This document shows, piece by piece, positions 5,762-7,583 of a stretch of DNA of 7,583 nucleotides. A program made the translations under genes and the position numbers. How positions within the stretch are numbered: position 1 is the stretch's first letter; every line of letters starts with the position of its first letter. The notes under the pieces were generated by a model that worked only from the letters and a program-made list of their open reading frames with translations, was not told the DNA's origin and searched no databases. Source of the stretch: Cyanobacteria bacterium UBA11370 (GTDB lineage: Bacteria; Cyanobacteriota; Cyanobacteriia; Cyanobacteriales; Coleofasciculaceae); assembly GCA_003486645.1 (NCBI GenBank), contig DNGI01000266.1:1-7583 (forward strand). Reading direction: 5' to 3'.

Positions 5762-7207
5762 TCAATCTCCTTGGGTTTTCAATCGTTGACGCGCTATAGC
5801 CAACCAGTTATCTTCTTCTGGTATTTCCTGATTGGCGTATCGAAGACATTGTTCCCACTCTTGACGTGCTTGTTGCCTAACCTTAGCCTGTTCCGATTTT
5901 TCCCATGCCTGTGCTAGTAGACAATGAGCTGTCGCTGGTTGTTCTTTGAAGAGACTTGTTGCTCTTATAAGGGGAATCTCAGCCTCAGAATAGCGTTCTT
6001 GCTTCACCCGTATCCAACCCATATAAGTGAGTAGAATGTATTGTTTTTTTGGATCATACTCAGTTCCCCCTAAACCGAGAGAGAGCCAGCGAAAGGCATT
6101 GGCATAGTCATTATTAAAAAGGTAGAAACGAGCCAATTTTTCGAGGATTTTGTATTGTTGTTCGTTGATTTTATAACTTTGATCGACTTTACCTTCTTGT
6201 ATTTCCTTCCTTTTTTCTCGTTCACGTTCTAAGGCTTTCCAAAGCCATTTATCAGCTTTACTATAGTCATTCTGTTCAAGATACAAATTGGCGAGGTCTC
6301 CTGCTACTACAATAGCCATTTGGGGGTCTTTCACCGCAGTTTTGTAGCTAGCAAGGGCTTTATCAAAATCCTGTGTTTCTGCATAAATTTTTCCTAATTT
6401 ATAGTGAGCGTTCGTATTATCCGGGTTGAGATTTATGGCTAAGTTATAGTTATCCTCAGCAGTAGCTAATTGTTGAGCATAAGCTTTATCTCCAACAGAT
6501 GTGTAGATATTAGATATGAAGGCTAAATTAAGCCGAGTACATAAGAAAACTAAGAACAGAACAAAGGATAAACCAACAATCAATTCGTCCCACCAACGCT
6601 TATCAAATCCCCAAAACTGCAAAAAATCCTTAATGATTTCATGTCCGGGTTTCGTCAATGCTCCTCCAGCGGATAGTAGTGTGGCAAGAGTTGAGAGAAC
6701 CAGAACAATGGAGCCTAATTGATTGGGATCACCACCAGAAAATCGTGTAGCAATGTCTCCGATTAGGGTTAAGGAAATGGCATTGAATAAAATAGATAAG
6801 AAAATCCACAATGGATCTAAGCTATCGTACCAATGTTTTGGTGTATTCGGAGCTAAGAGCCACCACCACTCTCTTTCTGGACCCTTAATAATATCTCGCA
6901 AGTGAGCCAACCCAATCACGCAGTTAATCAGTTTAGCTTGTTCTTTGAGGCTGGTGTCTAATTTCTTAACTGTTGCGATTGAACTCGCCAAATCATCAGG
7001 CTGGGTATTTTCAATAATTGCTGCTTGAACGATATCGCGAGTAACAAGAACTTTTAAAATTTCTTGGGCTAAAACTTGTTCATCTTCTTCTGATAACTTC
7101 TTACCCCTCTTCTCAAGTTTATCTTTATACGTATTAAGTTTACTTGTAAGGCTATTGATTGCCTCCTCATACTTTTGAATAGCTTGGTCTAAGCGAGTAT
7201 CAGCCAT
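5762..7207 (-). CDS. TPR protein with three predicted membrane segments
   Basis: The 481-residue protein has three parts. Residues 1-110 are soluble, charged and probably helical (coiled-coil-like LDQAIQKYEEAINSLTSKLN at 6-25). Residues 130-232 contain three hydrophobic segments (about 133-150, 164-184 and 209-230), separated by a Trp-rich loop (FWGFDKRWWDELI); WWW also occurs at 114-116. From about 243 to 455 come degenerate TPR helices, best seen in AEDNYNLAINLNPDNTNAHYKLGKIYAETQDFDKALASYK-like periodicity (250-289) and again at 304-325 and 388-416. TPR units bind other proteins. With three membrane segments the two soluble ends should lie on opposite sides of the membrane; orientation is not certain. 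It is the first gene of a two-gene operon with the secreted FecR-like protein, which suggests the two interact. Start ATG at 7205-7207 has no clear Shine-Dalgarno sequence. Function unknown. Confidence 0.78.
   Translation of the reverse strand: MADTRLDQAIQKYEEAINSLTSKLNTYKDKLEKRGKKLSEEDEQVLAQEILKVLVTRDIVQAAIIENTQPDDLASSIATVKKLDTSLKEQAKLINCVIGLAHLRDIIKGPEREWWWLLAPNTPKHWYDSLDPLWIFLSILFNAISLTLIGDIATRFSGGDPNQLGSIVLVLSTLATLLSAGGALTKPGHEIIKDFLQFWGFDKRWWDELIVGLSFVLFLVFLCTRLNLAFISNIYTSVGDKAYAQQLATAEDNYNLAINLNPDNTNAHYKLGKIYAETQDFDKALASYKTAVKDPQMAIVVAGDLANLYLEQNDYSKADKWLWKALEREREKRKEIQEGKVDQSYKINEQQYKILEKLARFYLFNNDYANAFRWLSLGLGGTEYDPKKQYILLTYMGWIRVKQERYSEAEIPLIRATSLFKEQPATAHCLLAQAWEKSEQAKVRQQARQEWEQCLRYANQEIPEEDNWLAIARQRLKTQGD
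5767..5772 (-). promoter_or_regulatory. Strong Shine-Dalgarno sequence of the FecR-like gene
   Basis: AAGGAG on the minus strand lies within the last codons of the TPR-membrane gene, 7 nt before the ATG at 5759. With the upstream TGA at 5762-5764 between them, this suggests translational coupling. It is the clearest ribosome binding site in the window. Confidence 0.75.
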
Positions 7208-7234
7208 TTGTTTAAAACCAAACCCATCAAATCC

Positions 7235-7240
7235 AGTATA
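7235..7240 (-). promoter_or_regulatory. Possible -10 element of the TPR/FecR-like operon
   Basis: TATACT on the minus strand lies 27 nt upstream of the TPR start codon and immediately after the T tract of the psbA terminator. No good -35 hexamer is found at 16-18 nt, because that space is taken by the terminator stem. The operon may instead depend partly on read-through from psbA. Confidence 0.3.
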
Positions 7241-7274
7241 GGAAAAATAAAAAACGCTCTCTGGTTAGAGAGCG
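7241..7274 (-). terminator. Intrinsic terminator of psbA
   Basis: Read on the minus strand, a perfect 8-bp stem CGCTCTCT-AACC-AGAGAGCG (7274 to 7255) is followed by TTTTTTATTTTTCC. This is a textbook Rho-independent terminator 61 nt after the psbA stop codon. On the plus strand the stem is followed by the weaker ATTTTATTTATTTA, so some two-way activity is possible. Confidence 0.88.
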
Positions 7275-7294
7275 CATTTTATTTATTTACTATG

Positions 7295-7320
7295 TAGAGA
7301 CGTTCCATGGAACGTCTCTA
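7295..7320. repeat. 26-bp perfect palindrome in the psbA 3' untranslated region
   Basis: TAGAGACGTTCCA is followed directly by its exact complement TGGAACGTCTCTA, centred on an NcoI-like CCATGG. It lies 14 nt after the psbA stop codon and 20 nt before the terminator stem. Palindromes of the GTAGAGACGTT(N)CAACGTCTCTAC type are, from memory, widely dispersed in cyanobacterial genomes. In RNA it would fold into a hairpin of about 11-12 pairs, possibly protecting the 3' end. Confidence 0.85.
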
Positions 7321-7334
7321 GATGGGGTTAATTC

Positions 7335-7583
7335 TTAACCATTGATAACGGGAGCAGTCAGAGCAACGGGAGTCGCTTCACCAGCAGCCAAATCGAGGGG
7401 GAAGTTGTGAGCATTCCGTTCGTGCATCACTTCAAATCCCAAGTTAGCGCGGTTGAGAACATCAGCCCAGGTATTGACCACACGACCACTAGAATCTAGG
7501 ATCGATTGGTTGAAGTTAAACCCATTGAGGTTAAACGCCATCGTGCTGATACCCAGCGCGGTGAACCAGATCCCAATCACAGG
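7335..7583 (-). CDS. psbA: Photosystem II D1 protein, C-terminal 82 residues
   Basis: The frame runs off the right edge of the window and ends at TAA (7335-7337). The visible part corresponds to P279-G360 of the standard 360-residue D1. It includes [19 protein letters not shown], with N298 near tyrosine Z, and the oxygen-evolving-cluster ligands H332, E333, H337, D342 and A344 in [13 protein letters not shown]. The 16-residue extension [16 protein letters not shown] after A344 is the part removed by the CtpA protease, leaving the A344 carboxylate to bind the Mn4CaO5 cluster. F328 precedes EVMHERN, a position where many D1 proteins have Met. All visible ligands are intact, so the gene looks functional. 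Cyanobacteria usually carry several psbA copies, and the isoform cannot be decided because residue 130 lies outside the window. Confidence 0.98.
   Translation of the reverse strand, partial: PVIGIWFTALGISTMAFNLNGFNFNQSILDSSGRVVNTWADVLNRANLGFEVMHERNAHNFPLDLAAGEATPVALTAPVING

Noticed and set aside
5763..5765. TTG as start of the FecR-like gene
   Set aside because: The ATG two codons later has an optimal AAGGAG 7 nt upstream; with TTG the spacing would be only 1 nt.
6516..6905. Two plus-strand frames of 60-68 codons
   Set aside because: They are antisense to the membrane segments of the TPR protein and have no ribosome binding site or homology that I recognise.

Overview
The window looks like chromosomal DNA of a cyanobacterium. 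The right edge carries the 3' end of psbA, which encodes the photosystem II D1 protein. The DNA is AT-rich with three HIP1 octamers (GCGATCGC), and it holds several kinds of short repeat common in filamentous cyanobacteria: TCATTRG heptamers, a purine tract and extragenic palindromes. The species cannot be fixed from the sequence. Filamentous genera of the Planktothrix, Limnospira or Microcoleus type are plausible by general protein similarity, but this is an impression, not a search result.

Layout. Bases 1-861 (+) are the 3' part of an Rpn/PD-(D/E)XK nuclease gene, cut by the window edge. After a 54-nt pure-purine tract comes a converging Uma2-type nuclease gene (992-1585, -). Next is a membrane-anchored glycoside-hydrolase-like protein (1674-2900, -). 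A 333-nt divergent intergenic region separates it from an exported von Willebrand A protein (3234-4343, +). That region has a full match to the NtcA consensus, correctly spaced from a -10 box, just upstream of the VWA gene. Then follow a heptamer repeat block and converging recR (4388-4984, -). The RecR reading frame has no ATG, GTG or TTG where its conserved N-terminus begins; an ACG sits there behind a good Shine-Dalgarno sequence.

Bases 5002-5441 hold no convincing gene. They contain two HIP1 sites, a 94-codon stop-free frame without a usual start codon, and a pair of perfect hairpins. The next unit is a tight two-gene operon on the minus strand: a TPR protein with three predicted membrane segments (5762-7207), followed 2 nt later by a small secreted FecR-like protein (5442-5759). 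A strong intrinsic terminator and a 26-bp perfect palindrome then separate the operon from psbA (7335-7583, -).

The genes do not form one obvious pathway. The most coherent unit is the TPR-membrane/FecR-like pair, whose function I cannot name. recR (recombinational repair) and psbA (photosynthesis) are housekeeping genes. The Rpn and Uma2 genes belong to nuclease families that are strongly expanded in cyanobacteria. I found no CRISPR array, tRNA, rRNA or intact transposase.
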